From NCBI RefSeq assembly GCF_000760695.4, contig NZ_JHEG04000001.1:4608895-4672894 (forward strand): 64,000 bases of DNA, given 5' to 3'. This document shows positions 1 through 9,476 of the stretch, piece by piece. The notes beneath the pieces are model-generated. The model did no database searches, had not been told where the DNA came from, and saw only the letters and a list, made by a program, of their open reading frames with translations. Within the stretch, counting starts at the first letter, position 1. Every line of letters starts with the position of its first letter. A program made the position numbers and the translations under genes. The DNA is from Tolypothrix bouteillei VB521301 (GTDB lineage: Bacteria; Cyanobacteriota; Cyanobacteriia; Cyanobacteriales; Nostocaceae).

Positions 1-1054
1 TTGTATTGATCAGCGATTCCCGCTTTGCCAAAGCGCGGACTTGCTCGTAAGCATAGGCTTGAGAAAGAGCAAGTGCTGCTTGATCGGCTACCATCATCAC
101 TAACTGCACCTCGTCTTCCTCCCAAATTCGGGGTATTTTGCATTGGTGCAGGGCAAGTACAGCCATCAGTTCTTGTCGGCAGATGAGCGGTACTATCAAA
201 CTAGAGCAAATCTCCGCCGCCGCAAAAGCTGTTGCACGGCTCTTCAATTCAGGGCGATCGTCGCTTTGGATGCGATCGTCCGTAGCGACTTGATTGATAA
301 CTTGAACTTCACGAGTTTCCCACAGTGTTTGGGAGAGGAGAGATGAGGGGGTAGACAAGGGAGAGAGGGGAGATGGGGAAGACAAGGTAGACAAGGTAGA
401 AAGTTCTACTGTATCTACCTTGTCCCCCTCGTCCTCCTTGTCCCTTCCCACGGCTTTCTGATAAATAAATTCCTCATTTACCAGTTGGTTATCTTGAAAG
501 GGACGTAAAAGACACACGTCCACCTCCAACATATGACCTACGGTATCTACAATTGCTTGTAAAATTTGCCGATAATCTAGAGCGCTACGAATCGTATTGG
601 TAACGGTGTTTAGAAGCGACTCTTGGCGCAAAGTACGAGTTAACTCGCGGGTTCGGGCTTTCAAAACATTGTGGGTATCCAATGCTTGGCGTACCACTGT
701 TTTCAGTTCTTCGGCTTCCCAAGGTTTTGTGACATATTTGAATACCTTACCAGCATTGATTGCTTCCACCAGGTCTTCGACATCGGTGTAGCCAGTTAAA
801 ATAATCCGGATAATGTCTGGATATTGAGTTGCTGTTAAACTTAAAAATTCTGTACCACTCATCATTGGCATCCGTTGATCGGAGATGATGACTGACACGT
901 CTTCTTCTTTTGCCAGCAGTTCTAGTGCTGCAGGACCGGAGTTTGCTCTCAGTACCCTATAGTCTCGGTAAAAGGTACGATATAGCAAATCAAGGTTGTC
1001 GGGTTCATCGTCAACAACCAAAATCGTGGGTTTACTGTTTGCTTGGGATTTCAT
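1..1054 (-). CDS. Receiver-GAF sensor protein (probable hybrid histidine kinase), 3' part outside the window
   Basis: The frame starts at the ATG at 1054 and runs off the window without a stop, so about 351 residues are visible. Residues about 8-125 form a receiver domain: ILVVDDEPDN acidic patch, SDQRMP around the phosphoacceptor Asp, ILTGYTD, and the Lys of YVTKPW. A coiled linker and a GAF domain follow (about 150-330), and the visible end (LAKRESLINT) looks like the start of a second GAF domain. Receiver-GAF-GAF-kinase proteins are common in cyanobacteria, so a kinase C terminus is expected but not seen. The GAF domain is interrupted by about 37 low-complexity residues (acidic, then Ser/Thr/Leu/Pro rich) encoded by a dispersed repeat at roughly 336-450. 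The signal sensed is unknown. Confidence 0.85.
   Translation of the reverse strand, partial: MKSQANSKPTILVVDDEPDNLDLLYRTFYRDYRVLRANSGPAALELLAKEEDVSVIISDQRMPMMSGTEFLSLTATQYPDIIRIILTGYTDVEDLVEAINAGKVFKYVTKPWEAEELKTVVRQALDTHNVLKARTRELTRTLRQESLLNTVTNTIRSALDYRQILQAIVDTVGHMLEVDVCLLRPFQDNQLVNEEFIYQKAVGRDKEDEGDKVDTVELSTLSTLSSPSPLSPLSTPSSLLSQTLWETREVQVINQVATDDRIQSDDRPELKSRATAFAAAEICSSLIVPLICRQELMAVLALHQCKIPRIWEEDEVQLVMMVADQAALALSQAYAYEQVRALAKRESLINT
336..450. repeat. Purine/pyrimidine-skewed dispersed repeat inserted in frame in a GAF domain
   Basis: On the plus strand this stretch holds GACAAGGTAGACAAGGTAG-type units followed by the complementary CTACCTTGTCC-type units, so it can fold back on itself. 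The same word family occurs at 7176-7258, 28584-28690 and 59249-59330, where it is intergenic. Here it lies inside the sensor gene and keeps the frame open. Confidence 0.7.
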
Positions 1055-1646
1055 GCACCGCTTTCCTGCTGCAACGGCAGACGCATAAATAATAATCCGA
1101 TCGGGTAGTTATGTATCAGAGTCAGGTGAAAGCAGAGCATTTTAAGTGGTAGGGTTATTTGCCTACGTAACTGCTGAGCGGAGGAAAGTTTGTTCACAGC
1201 CAATTGCCTCAATTGCCGGTCTAGATTACCATTTACAAGGGATGCACTCCTTGGGAGGTTGATGGGTAACCTTTAGTCTTACAGAATCATTAAATTCTTG
1301 CCAACTCTATCCCTCACCTCCGGCGAGAATTGTTAAACACCACTATGCAGCTTTCAGGAGTCGGTGAATAAATCCATCTAGTTAGGCTGCATATTTAAGT
1401 TTTCCCGCCACAGAACCATCGCTAACATTTTTCGGGAAATTTATTTAGGGCGAGCGTGGTAGAGTTTGTAATATTACTACAATACGGTTACAAATCAAAG
1501 TATACTATTAGACAAATAACTAACTCTAATTTAACAGTCAACACGGGCAAATTGCCACAACCCTCCCTATATTACCCGCAGTCCGATTTTAACTTCATCG
1601 GAAATCTTAAAATTATCGTCTAAGGTTAGATGGTGTTTTAGGATAG
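1055..1646. other. Divergent intergenic region, no gene seen
   Basis: 592 bases between the sensor gene (minus) and the GNAT gene (plus). It must hold both promoters. I see no convincing open frame, RNA fold or operator; the 1441-1530 part is AT rich with a small GTAATATTAC palindrome. Confidence 0.4.
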
Positions 1647-2297
1647 TTGAGAACAGTTACACTCCATAAAATCAAGATTAAACTAGCTTTGAAACCCTGG
1701 TTTTTTCATTCGCCTTATCAAGAGCCAGCTACCGCCGCTCCCAACGCCCCCTCTAAGTTTCAAATCCGTGCAGCTACACCTGCTGATTTGACTGGCGTTG
1801 CTCAAATCATTGCTGAGAGTTTTCACTCCAAAAATGGTCTTCTGGGATGGCTTTTTCCAATATTACGTTTGGGTATTTATGAAGATTTAAGACATCGGCT
1901 TGCATCAAGTGCTCCCCATCACGTTTGTTTGGTCGCGGCTAACACGACGAACCTTAGAGCGGATGATTTAGTCGGTACAGTAGAGATGGGTGTTAGATTC
2001 AATGATTCGTGGACTGAGGTTTCGAGGAGCGTTCTTTATTTATCCAACCTGGCTGTTCATCCCTTATATCGCAGGCAAGGAGCAGCGTCAAGTTTACTTT
2101 TAGCTTGTGAAAAAGTAGCCTTGAATTGGGGATTTCAAGATTTATACCTTCATGTTTTAGAAAACAACCACGAGGCACGCCACCTTTATTTCAAGCTGGG
2201 ATATCGAGTCTATAAGGTAGAGTCTTGTTTAAACGCTTTTTTCCTGAGACGTTCGCGGCAGATTCTCTTACATAAGCGTTTGACCAGTGACCAGTGA
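1647..2297 (+). CDS. GNAT family N-acetyltransferase
   Basis: About 216 residues with one GNAT fold. The predicted acetyl-CoA pyrophosphate loop is VHPLYRRQGAASSLL (about 132-146, an R-R-x-G-x-A type motif A), preceded by the beta-strand LYLSNLAV and followed by motif B residues ENNHEARHLYFKLGY, where Tyr is the usual general acid. This fold transfers acetyl from acetyl-CoA to an amine; the substrate cannot be read here. The start is uncertain: the frame opens at a TTG directly after a stop, and a second TTG at 1689 (MKPWFFHS) is an equally plausible start. It is monocistronic, with long gaps on both sides. Confidence 0.8.
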   Translation: MRTVTLHKIKIKLALKPWFFHSPYQEPATAAPNAPSKFQIRAATPADLTGVAQIIAESFHSKNGLLGWLFPILRLGIYEDLRHRLASSAPHHVCLVAANTTNLRADDLVGTVEMGVRFNDSWTEVSRSVLYLSNLAVHPLYRRQGAASSLLLACEKVALNWGFQDLYLHVLENNHEARHLYFKLGYRVYKVESCLNAFFLRRSRQILLHKRLTSDQ

Positions 2298-3013
2298 CTT
2301 TTTTTCAGATCGCAGACGCTACTTGTGAACTCCCAATGCCGCAGGCTGTACTCCCAAAGCTGTGCGGCGGTAGCCGTGGTATGATTGGCCGACTGTGCCA
2401 AAAAGGCTGTACGCTAGATCCATAAATTGAGCGGCGGCTCAACGCTTGATACCCAATCTTCAATCGTTAGTTAGCCTTCATGTCACTGGCTAATGTTAAA
2501 AAGACTTTTGCGTATTATAACGATAAAATTTTTATCTTTTGATTATAAGTATCTTAGTCTTTCTTGCTCAATAAATTTATTATTTTTTAATATAGAAAAA
2601 TACTATATCTTACAGGTGTATAATTCTTCCTAAACTTATAGAAAAGTTTATCAGTTTTCTTTTTAGTAAATACGAGTGTCCTAAAACCAAATCTTTTTAT
2701 GGTGTATCTGCTTGTGAAATAACATCAAAAACAGTAAAAGCTTTCTTGTAGAATAGATATTTAGATTGGCATCAGTAATATTACGATAAATATTCTGTTG
2801 AATCCTTACAAGAACTTTGTATTCAAAGTATCCATCTTTATAGAAACTTTAAAAAAATACTTCTACAGTTGGAGACAAATCCAGTTAAATCTCATAAAAT
2901 ATGATTACTCTAATACAGAACATTGTCTGTTTATTAAAATTTTTGTAAATAGGCTGTGGAATTATTAATATTAAAAATCAAAACTTTGATTTTACAACCT
3001 TTCTTTTATCAAA
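2298..3013. other. AT-rich intergenic region, no gene seen
   Basis: 716 bases. After a tandem TGACCAGTGACCAGTGAC at the end of the upstream gene the sequence is strongly AT rich (about 2500-3000). I find no open frame with protein-like composition and no clear RNA. Confidence 0.4.
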
Positions 3014-3613
3014 TTGACAACTATCCCCAAAATCCTTCAATTTAGAGAAAAAATGGATAGCGCAAAGCGCCAACGCTATCAGTCTGCTATGGTATCTACT
3101 TATTACCCTGACACCAGATTCCTTGACTATTTTGTCATGCCAGATGGAACTGAGCAACCCTATGGCTCGGACCTCCTAACAATGCTGCTTAGTGGAAAAG
3201 TTTTCACAGTCAACAGTCGCAGGCGAAATGGTTTAATACTTTTTAAACATTTCCATGCTGAGTTTGCCGGACCGGGAGCAGCGGTAGGAGGCGATTACGA
3301 TCGCGATTGTGTGGGGGCGCTACCAATAGGAAATTTATCTTTATTAACCCCAGAGACTCATGATGAACGCCAAAAGGCTTACTTAATCCGGCGACAGTGG
3401 ATTAGATTGATTAAACAAATAACAGAAAATCCCATTCCCCAACAGCGCGTTCAGAAGGTTTTAGATCAATTTGAGCAATATTTTCCTCCAGAAATGGTTG
3501 CTCAGTTACCTGATGAAGCATTTGCTTTTTTGGTAGGTGTTTTACCACAAACAGTACGAATATCGCGTCGTTTGGGAAGTGATGACTCAGCCGACGAGGG
3601 TTATGATGAGTGA
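3014..3613 (+). CDS. Conserved hypothetical protein
   Basis: 199 residues from a TTG at 3014; an ATG at 3053 (MDSAKRQRYQ) preceded by AGAG is an alternative start. The protein is soluble, without signal peptide or membrane segment. It has a basic N-terminal helix, a central glycine-rich patch (FAGPGAAVGGDYDRDCVG) and an acidic C-terminal tail (DDSADEGYDE). I do not recognise a catalytic motif or family. Even codon use and a long uninterrupted frame in an AT-rich setting support a real gene. It converges with the esterase gene, separated by 11 bases. Confidence 0.6.
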   Translation: MTTIPKILQFREKMDSAKRQRYQSAMVSTYYPDTRFLDYFVMPDGTEQPYGSDLLTMLLSGKVFTVNSRRRNGLILFKHFHAEFAGPGAAVGGDYDRDCVGALPIGNLSLLTPETHDERQKAYLIRRQWIRLIKQITENPIPQQRVQKVLDQFEQYFPPEMVAQLPDEAFAFLVGVLPQTVRISRRLGSDDSADEGYDE

Positions 3614-3624
3614 GTCGTTAGTGG

Positions 3625-4269
3625 CTAGCAGTTAGTAGTTAGCAGACAAAAGAGTTGAATGGCTTGCCAGATTTCTAACATAACGTTGCTTAAACTGTGG
3701 TCGCTACCAAGTTCTAATAACTTCACCCAAGGACGTTGGAGCGCAAAGTCACGGCTAGCTTGAATGGGAATGACTTCATCGTGTTTGCCGTGCAAGATCA
3801 AAGTGGGAATGGGACGTTGCAAAATCTCCTCTTTGTACTGACTCGCATCCAAAACAAAATCATAGCTGAGAGGAAGAGAACGTTTCTCTCCATAATGATG
3901 AACCATCAAATATTTTTCTCGTTGCCATTGCTGTAACGCTTCATCCCCCAGCTTAGGTAACCAATGAGATAAAAACCCAAAAGCGGGTGCTAGTAACACA
4001 AGGCGTTTCACTTGTTGATGCTGCTGTCCCAAATAGGCGGATGTTAAACCCCCCAAACTTGAACCAATTAACGTCACAGATGTAGAAGGTTCTGGTAATT
4101 CTAACGCGATTTGAGCCAACTGACGCGAGATGGTCAAGTTTGTGAAAGAAAGCGCATTTAAATCGGGAATTTTTAACTCAATATTAGCTTGGGTAAAGCG
4201 ATCGCGAAGGTATATTGCTTTCGCAGAACAAGGACTTGATGCAAAACCATGAAGGTAGATATACTGCAT
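3625..4269 (-). CDS. YqiA/YcfP-like alpha/beta hydrolase (esterase)
   Basis: 214 residues. It begins with the family-typical YIYLHGFASSP (oxyanion-hole HGF) and has the nucleophile elbow GSSLGG with Ser71. Late in the chain are ILHGKHDEVIP (acid Asp) and GSDHSLS (catalytic His), completing the Ser-Asp-His triad. The length fits the YqiA/UPF0227 esterase group, which hydrolyse short acyl esters in the cytoplasm; the physiological substrate is unknown. The start ATG at 4269 abuts an ATTATGAAT-type repeat. Confidence 0.85.
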   Translation of the reverse strand: MQYIYLHGFASSPCSAKAIYLRDRFTQANIELKIPDLNALSFTNLTISRQLAQIALELPEPSTSVTLIGSSLGGLTSAYLGQQHQQVKRLVLLAPAFGFLSHWLPKLGDEALQQWQREKYLMVHHYGEKRSLPLSYDFVLDASQYKEEILQRPIPTLILHGKHDEVIPIQASRDFALQRPWVKLLELGSDHSLSNVMLEIWQAIQLFCLLTTNC

Positions 4270-4270
4270 A

Positions 4271-4350
4271 AATTATGAATGATGAATGATAAATTATGAA
4301 ACAAGTGCGTCCTTCTTCATAATTCATAATTCATAATTCATAATTCATAA
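4271..4350. repeat. ATTATGAAT / AATTCATA short tandem repeats
   Basis: Heptamer-like repeats: AATTATGAATGATGAATG at the left, then several AATTCATA units at the right, giving an inverted arrangement. The same family lies at 22441-22485, 22619-22655, 29741-29803 and 53148-53199. Confidence 0.8.
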
Positions 4351-4354
4351 TTTC

Positions 4355-5734
4355 TTATCGCATTGTGACAAATTCTTCTGCGGATGTGGGATGGATACCA
4401 ACCGTGGCATCAAAATCTTTTTTGGTAGCACCCATTTTAACAGCAATTGCTACACCTTGAATGATTTCACCTGCACTGTCTCCAACCATGTGAGCGCCTA
4501 AAACTTTGTCAGTGGCAGTATCGACAACTAATTTCATCATTGTTCGATCGCTTGCGCCCGTCAAACTATGGAACAAGGGACGGAAGCGAGTGCGATAAAT
4601 TTTAACTCCGTCTTCTCCTAGTTTTTCCTTAGCTTCGGTTTCTGTTAAACCAACTGTAGCGGCTTCTGGAGTGGAAAACACGGCAGTGGGAACATCTTGG
4701 TGACTGAAGACACGACGGTTCTCACCGAATTCGCTATCTGCAAAAGCACGACCCTCGCCTATAGCTACGGGGGTTAGGTTCATTCTGTCAGTTACATCAC
4801 CGACAGCAAAGATGTTGGGTTGGGAAGTTTGGCTGTATTCGTTGACAGCGATCGCATTCATGGTACTGTAGCCCGGTCCTTCAATATCACTCGGAACAAC
4901 ATCCACTCCGGCGTTTTCCAAACCCAAGTCTTCTACATTCGGTGCTCGACCCGTCGCAGCAAGAAAAACATCGGCAACGATCGATTCTGTATGTTCTCCT
5001 GATAAATTAAGCTTTAATCCTTCTGGGACTCGTTCTACTGAGTCCACAATAGAATTTTTCACAATTCGCACGCCGTGCTCAATAGCTCCTTCTTGGATTC
5101 CAAGACGAATATCCTCATCAAAACCCTTCAACATTAGGTCTTTCCGAATGATTTGCGTTACCTCGCAGCCCAAACCACGCATAATACAAGCAAATTCCGT
5201 ACCTATATATCCAGCGCCAATGATGGCAATGTGCTTTGGTTTCTCCTTCAGGTGAAACATTTCGTTAGAGGTAATCGCGTTTTCTATTCCAGGGATATCT
5301 GGTTTAACGGGACGTCCCCCAACAGCTATCAAAATTTTGTCTGCGGTTACCTTACGTCCATCAACTTCCACAGTGTGTGGGTCCACGATGGTAGCACGGC
5401 TTTTAAAGAGTTCAACTCCTGCTTTTGCTAAGAAGTTAATGTGGAGTTCTGATAACCGCCGGACTTCTTTATCTATAGATGTAATGAAACGTTCCCAGTC
5501 TAATTCGGCTTCACCAACTTTCCAACCATAACCAGCTGCATTTTGAAATAATGCTGGAAAGTGAGAACTGTAAACCATGAGTTTTTTAGGAACGCAGCCA
5601 CGGATCACGCAGGTTCCGCCGACTAAATCGTTTTCGGCAATGGCTACTTTTGCCCCATAGCTAGCAGCTCTTTTGGAAGCTGCCAAACCCCCAGAACCAG
5701 CACCAATAACAAACAGGTTATAGTCATATGTCAT
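4355..5734 (-). CDS. gor: Glutathione reductase (NADPH)
   Basis: 459 residues, the usual length for the family. It catalyses NADPH-dependent reduction of glutathione disulfide in the cytoplasm. Visible: the N-terminal FAD dinucleotide fold GAGSGGLAA, the redox disulfide in GGTCVIRGCVPKKL (Cys42 and Cys47), the second dinucleotide fold IIGAGYIGTEFA with downstream Arg for NADPH, the FAD-contacting FAVGDVTD, and the C-terminal HPTSAEE whose His acts as general base on the partner subunit. The VIRG form of the disulfide motif is typical of cyanobacterial enzymes. It lies 21 bases downstream of a paralogue in the same orientation. Confidence 0.93.
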   Translation of the reverse strand: MTYDYNLFVIGAGSGGLAASKRAASYGAKVAIAENDLVGGTCVIRGCVPKKLMVYSSHFPALFQNAAGYGWKVGEAELDWERFITSIDKEVRRLSELHINFLAKAGVELFKSRATIVDPHTVEVDGRKVTADKILIAVGGRPVKPDIPGIENAITSNEMFHLKEKPKHIAIIGAGYIGTEFACIMRGLGCEVTQIIRKDLMLKGFDEDIRLGIQEGAIEHGVRIVKNSIVDSVERVPEGLKLNLSGEHTESIVADVFLAATGRAPNVEDLGLENAGVDVVPSDIEGPGYSTMNAIAVNEYSQTSQPNIFAVGDVTDRMNLTPVAIGEGRAFADSEFGENRRVFSHQDVPTAVFSTPEAATVGLTETEAKEKLGEDGVKIYRTRFRPLFHSLTGASDRTMMKLVVDTATDKVLGAHMVGDSAGEIIQGVAIAVKMGATKKDFDATVGIHPTSAEEFVTMR

Positions 5735-5755
5735 AATTGAATTTCCTTGAATGAA

Positions 5756-7096
5756 TTAGGAAAGATCGAGAAACTCTTCACCTACAGTTGGGTGAATGCC
5801 AATAGATTCATCTAAGTCTTCCTTGGTAATACCTTTACGAATAGCAACAGCAAGACTTTGAATGATGTCCGCAGCATTTTCACCAACCATATGAGCACCT
5901 AAAACACGCTCTGAATCACCTTCAACGATTAACTTCATCGTAGCTTGTTCGCTCTCGTTGGTTAAAGACGACAAAGGTTGAAAGTGATGGCGATAGAATT
6001 TAACGGAATCACCAAATTTTTCCCGTGCTTTTGCCTCCGTCAAGCCTACACCTGAGCCTTCAGGACGACTAAAAACAGCAGAAGGAACTTCATCATAATT
6101 AATTTTTTGCTCTTTTTTGCCAAAAATTGTATTGGCAAAAGCGTTTCCTTGTGCTTTTGCCACAGGTGTTAATTGAGGGCTACTCGTGCAATCACCAACA
6201 GCAAAAATATTTTCCACGGTTGTACGATTGTACTCATCAATCTTGATTGTCCCTTTTTGCTCGAGTTCAACTCCAGCCTTTTCCAATCCTAGATTTTTCG
6301 TATTTGGAGCCCGACCAACCGCCACTAAAATCGTATCTGCTGGTACTGTTTTTCTTGATTCCCCAACAATTAAAAGCAAGCGTTCTTCCAAGTATTTAAT
6401 TTCTTTAACCATGCTGTTGTTAATAAAACGAATTCCTCGTTTGCTCAACCCTTGTTGAACGCCCCTGCGGATATCAATATCAAATCCCGACAAAATTGTT
6501 TCATCTTTATCTATGACCGTTACCTCGCATCCAAAAGCATTCATCATGCTGGCAAATTCCACACCAATGTAACCGCCACCAATGATGACTAATCTTTTGG
6601 GTAAGTAAGGTAAATGAAACATCTCACGAGATGTCAGGGCGTATTCAATCCCCGATATTTTTGGCTTGACGGCGTACCCACCCACGGCAATTAAAATTTT
6701 ATCAGCGGTGTATTTACGTCCATCGATATCTATAGTGTGAGCGTCAGTAAAGCTAGCATGACCTCGAATGAGTTCAATTCCTGCTTCTTGTAACTGTTTC
6801 AGGTAGGAGTCTTGGATGCTGTCGATATGCTTATCTACAGACTTAATAAATTTTGTCCAGTCAAAGTAAGTTTTGCAGTCACTCCATCCATAGCTGAGCG
6901 CGATTTGATTTTTCAGAGCAAAATCGGCGGCTTGGACGATGAGTTTCTTGGGAACACAACCGCGATTTACACAAGTACCACCAATAGCTTCTTTTTCAGC
7001 AATGGCGACACGCGCACCGTAGCTAGCTGCTTTTTTGGCGGCTGCTAGTCCCCCAGGACCAGCACCAATGACAAACAGGTCGTAGTCGAAGGTCAT
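5756..7096 (-). CDS. Glutathione-reductase-like FAD/NAD(P) disulfide oxidoreductase (paralogue)
   Basis: 446 residues with the same architecture as the next gene: FAD fold GAGPGGLAA, disulfide GGTCVNRGCVPKKL (Cys42/Cys47), second fold IIGGGYIGVEFA, FAVGDCTS, and C-terminal HPTVGEEF. All catalytic elements of glutathione reductase are kept. Divergence from its neighbour is spread over the whole length, so this is an old duplication. It could reduce glutathione or a related disulfide; substrate and cofactor preference cannot be read with certainty. The 21-base gap suggests cotranscription with the downstream gor gene. Confidence 0.85.
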   Translation of the reverse strand: MTFDYDLFVIGAGPGGLAAAKKAASYGARVAIAEKEAIGGTCVNRGCVPKKLIVQAADFALKNQIALSYGWSDCKTYFDWTKFIKSVDKHIDSIQDSYLKQLQEAGIELIRGHASFTDAHTIDIDGRKYTADKILIAVGGYAVKPKISGIEYALTSREMFHLPYLPKRLVIIGGGYIGVEFASMMNAFGCEVTVIDKDETILSGFDIDIRRGVQQGLSKRGIRFINNSMVKEIKYLEERLLLIVGESRKTVPADTILVAVGRAPNTKNLGLEKAGVELEQKGTIKIDEYNRTTVENIFAVGDCTSSPQLTPVAKAQGNAFANTIFGKKEQKINYDEVPSAVFSRPEGSGVGLTEAKAREKFGDSVKFYRHHFQPLSSLTNESEQATMKLIVEGDSERVLGAHMVGENAADIIQSLAVAIRKGITKEDLDESIGIHPTVGEEFLDLS

Positions 7097-7175
7097 GGCT
7101 TTTGGGAAGAATGAAAAGCAAAGAATTAGATCTTTTCTCTATCATCGCAATTCCTGAGCACATCGGCTAGGGGCA

Positions 7176-7258
7176 TTGGGGAGGAGTGGGGGAGGGGGAG
7201 AGGGGAGAGGGGGGAGAAATTTCTACCTTGTCTACCTTGTCTACCTTGTCCCCAATCT
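7176..7258. repeat. Purine/pyrimidine-skewed dispersed repeat
   Basis: A G/A-rich block (GGGGAGGAGTGGGGG and similar) is followed by TCTACCTTG units in tandem and CCCCAATC. It is the intergenic form of the repeat at 336-450 and ends directly at the stop codon of the antiporter gene. Confidence 0.7.
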
Positions 7259-7259
7259 C

Positions 7260-9356
7260 TCAAGAAGACACTGTTTGAACAACCACTCTGGGTTTTCGCA
7301 AAGTTTCCTGGTAACTTTGCGGTTCTCCTAGCAGGACGACCGAACAACGTATTTGCTGAACGACTTCAGTTGTTAGGTCGCTTATGGCTACCTGACCGAT
7401 GCTCAATCGCCGACGGCGCGATCGCAATACGACAAGGTCGGTTGATTGCGATGCTTTGACAATAGTACTCACTACATTATCTGCTGGTGTAACAGATATA
7501 TTGGTAGGGCTTTCAGGGAAGTATCTGGAAACAAGGAGTTCTAATTGGGACTTCATCCAGGAAATTCGGGCGGTGGAAGTCCGGCGATCGCACACGTGAA
7601 GTAATGTGACTTCTGCTTGATTGACATTTGCCAAAATCTTCACAAATTGCACGATTCGCACCGACTCTTGGGTCAAATTTTCAATGGGGATTAAAATTCG
7701 CTGTATGTTACTTGGGGAATCCAACAGACGGGTGACAGCTACCGGACAGTGAGATGCCCAAAGCACTCGATCGATGACATTACCAAACAAACGCGCACGC
7801 AATCCTGTTGTTCTACCCCAACCCATGACAACTAAATCAGCATTTTGCTCTCGACTGACATGGCTGATAGACTGAGGAATGTTGTAGTCGATCCGTGTCA
7901 CGGGTTCTACTTCTACACCCAATTCTTCACCCAATGATACTGCATTGGATAGAAGAATTTTGTTTTGCTGTAGGTTTTTTTCTAATTCCGGAGAGTCCAT
8001 ATGCATGTGGGCGGGTGTCACAGCTAAAGCCAGAATTTTACCCTTTTCACGGCGCACTAAAAGTCCTGCCATTTCAATCAAAGCTCTTTCCGTTTCCGGA
8101 TTGCGAACGGGAACAACAACGGTGAATCCTTCAACGGGTTCATTCCTCCAACTAAGCATTGTCCCATCTGTTTCATCTGTTTCATCTTGGGGACTGTTAC
8201 CCATTGTTGCCAACCCAGGTGCGCTGCGGGCTGTGATCAGTGGTCCCAATGTTGCTGTCACCATCATTAAAACTATGACCCCATTGAGTACATCTTCAGT
8301 CACTAACTTGGCTCTGTAAGCAACCAAAGTTGCTGCCAATGTAGCTGCAACCTGGGGAAGAGACAAAGACCACATTGTAATCATTTCCCGCCAGTTATAG
8401 CGGTACACCAGTTTTGCCAAAAGTGCTGCTGCAAACTTACTACCAATTAAACCGACCAAGATAGCTAGTGTCAGCCAGATGGAACTGATGCTTTTAATAA
8501 ATCCTGGAATATCAATTAACAAACCCAAATCCACAAAGAAAATGGGGATAAACAAGACATTACCAACAAAAACCACCTTTTCTTTTACGGGTCCCGAACC
8601 GATCACCTCATTCACCGCCAATCCGGCAAGAAATGCTCCAATAATCTTTTCTACGCCGATAACTTCTGCACCTAATGAGGAGATAAAAACTACCAGCAGA
8701 ACAAACAAAAATTGGTTTCCTTCTTCGTCACCAGTGCGTTTAAAGAATTGATGCCCGAGCCATTTAAAACCAAATAAAATAATCGCAGAATAAATAATAA
8801 GTCCCAGTAAAAGCTTGGTTATACTAAATGCTGAAAATTCTCCTCGGTGGATACCAACACATACCGCCAGTACGAGCAGCGAGCCAATGTCAGTGAAAAT
8901 GGTTGCACCGATGGTAACAGTCACTGCTTCGTTGTTAATGACTCCAAGCCTGCTGATGATAGGATATGCCAACAAGGTGTGCGAAGCAAACAAGGAGCCG
9001 ATTAAAACAGAAGCATTCCACTCAAAACCAAACATTCGCCCCACTATTGTTCCTGCAATCAACGGTAGGAGGAAAGTAAAGGTTCCAAATCCCATAGAAC
9101 GATGTTTGGTCTGCTGAAACTGTTCCATATCAATTTCCAGCCCTGCTACAAACATCAAGTAAATCAGCCCAATGCCTGAGAGAAGCTTGAGGGTTTCCGA
9201 CTCATTTTGAAAAAGACCCAAGCCTTGGGGTCCCAAGACAACGCCAGCTGCCAGCAAACCCAACAATCCCGGTATCTTAAAGCGTTCAAAGATGAGAGGG
9301 ACTATTAAGATGACAGTTAACAGAATGGCGAAAGAAACAATAGGCTCCAAATGCAT
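7260..9356 (-). CDS. CPA2-family cation:proton antiporter with tandem universal stress domains
   Basis: The N-terminal half (about 1-385) is a Na+/H+ exchanger domain with about twelve membrane helices, including GLLAAGVVLGPQGLG, the GLEIDM segment and FLAGLAVNEV. The C-terminal half holds two UspA-like domains (about 405-545 and 550-680); the first carries the nucleotide-loop pattern VVMGWGRTTG and HCPVAVTR. The protein should exchange monovalent cations for protons, with the soluble half as a regulatory sensor (inference). I chose the ATG at 9356 (MHLEPIVS, 698 residues) because AGGAG lies 6 bases upstream. The in-frame ATG at 9407 would add 17 polar residues and has no ribosome site. It is divergent from a TrmB regulator over a region with twin palindromes. 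Confidence 0.88.
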   Translation of the reverse strand: MHLEPIVSFAILLTVILIVPLIFERFKIPGLLGLLAAGVVLGPQGLGLFQNESETLKLLSGIGLIYLMFVAGLEIDMEQFQQTKHRSMGFGTFTFLLPLIAGTIVGRMFGFEWNASVLIGSLFASHTLLAYPIISRLGVINNEAVTVTIGATIFTDIGSLLVLAVCVGIHRGEFSAFSITKLLLGLIIYSAIILFGFKWLGHQFFKRTGDEEGNQFLFVLLVVFISSLGAEVIGVEKIIGAFLAGLAVNEVIGSGPVKEKVVFVGNVLFIPIFFVDLGLLIDIPGFIKSISSIWLTLAILVGLIGSKFAAALLAKLVYRYNWREMITMWSLSLPQVAATLAATLVAYRAKLVTEDVLNGVIVLMMVTATLGPLITARSAPGLATMGNSPQDETDETDGTMLSWRNEPVEGFTVVVPVRNPETERALIEMAGLLVRREKGKILALAVTPAHMHMDSPELEKNLQQNKILLSNAVSLGEELGVEVEPVTRIDYNIPQSISHVSREQNADLVVMGWGRTTGLRARLFGNVIDRVLWASHCPVAVTRLLDSPSNIQRILIPIENLTQESVRIVQFVKILANVNQAEVTLLHVCDRRTSTARISWMKSQLELLVSRYFPESPTNISVTPADNVVSTIVKASQSTDLVVLRSRRRRLSIGQVAISDLTTEVVQQIRCSVVLLGEPQSYQETLRKPRVVVQTVSS

Positions 9357-9476
9357 CAATAGCTCCTGTGTTAAGCTGCGGACTGCATCCCATATCTTCA
9401 GGGACATGGAAATATTTATCTTCTGCCATTAGATGGTGTCTGAGAGTGAAATTAACAATGTCAAAAGATTTTTTGA

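Noticed and set aside
4271..4350. CRISPR array in the ATTATGAAT repeats
   Set aside because: Units are only 7-10 bases and contiguous, with no spacers of constant length and no cas genes nearby. The same holds for the other repeat tracts in the window.
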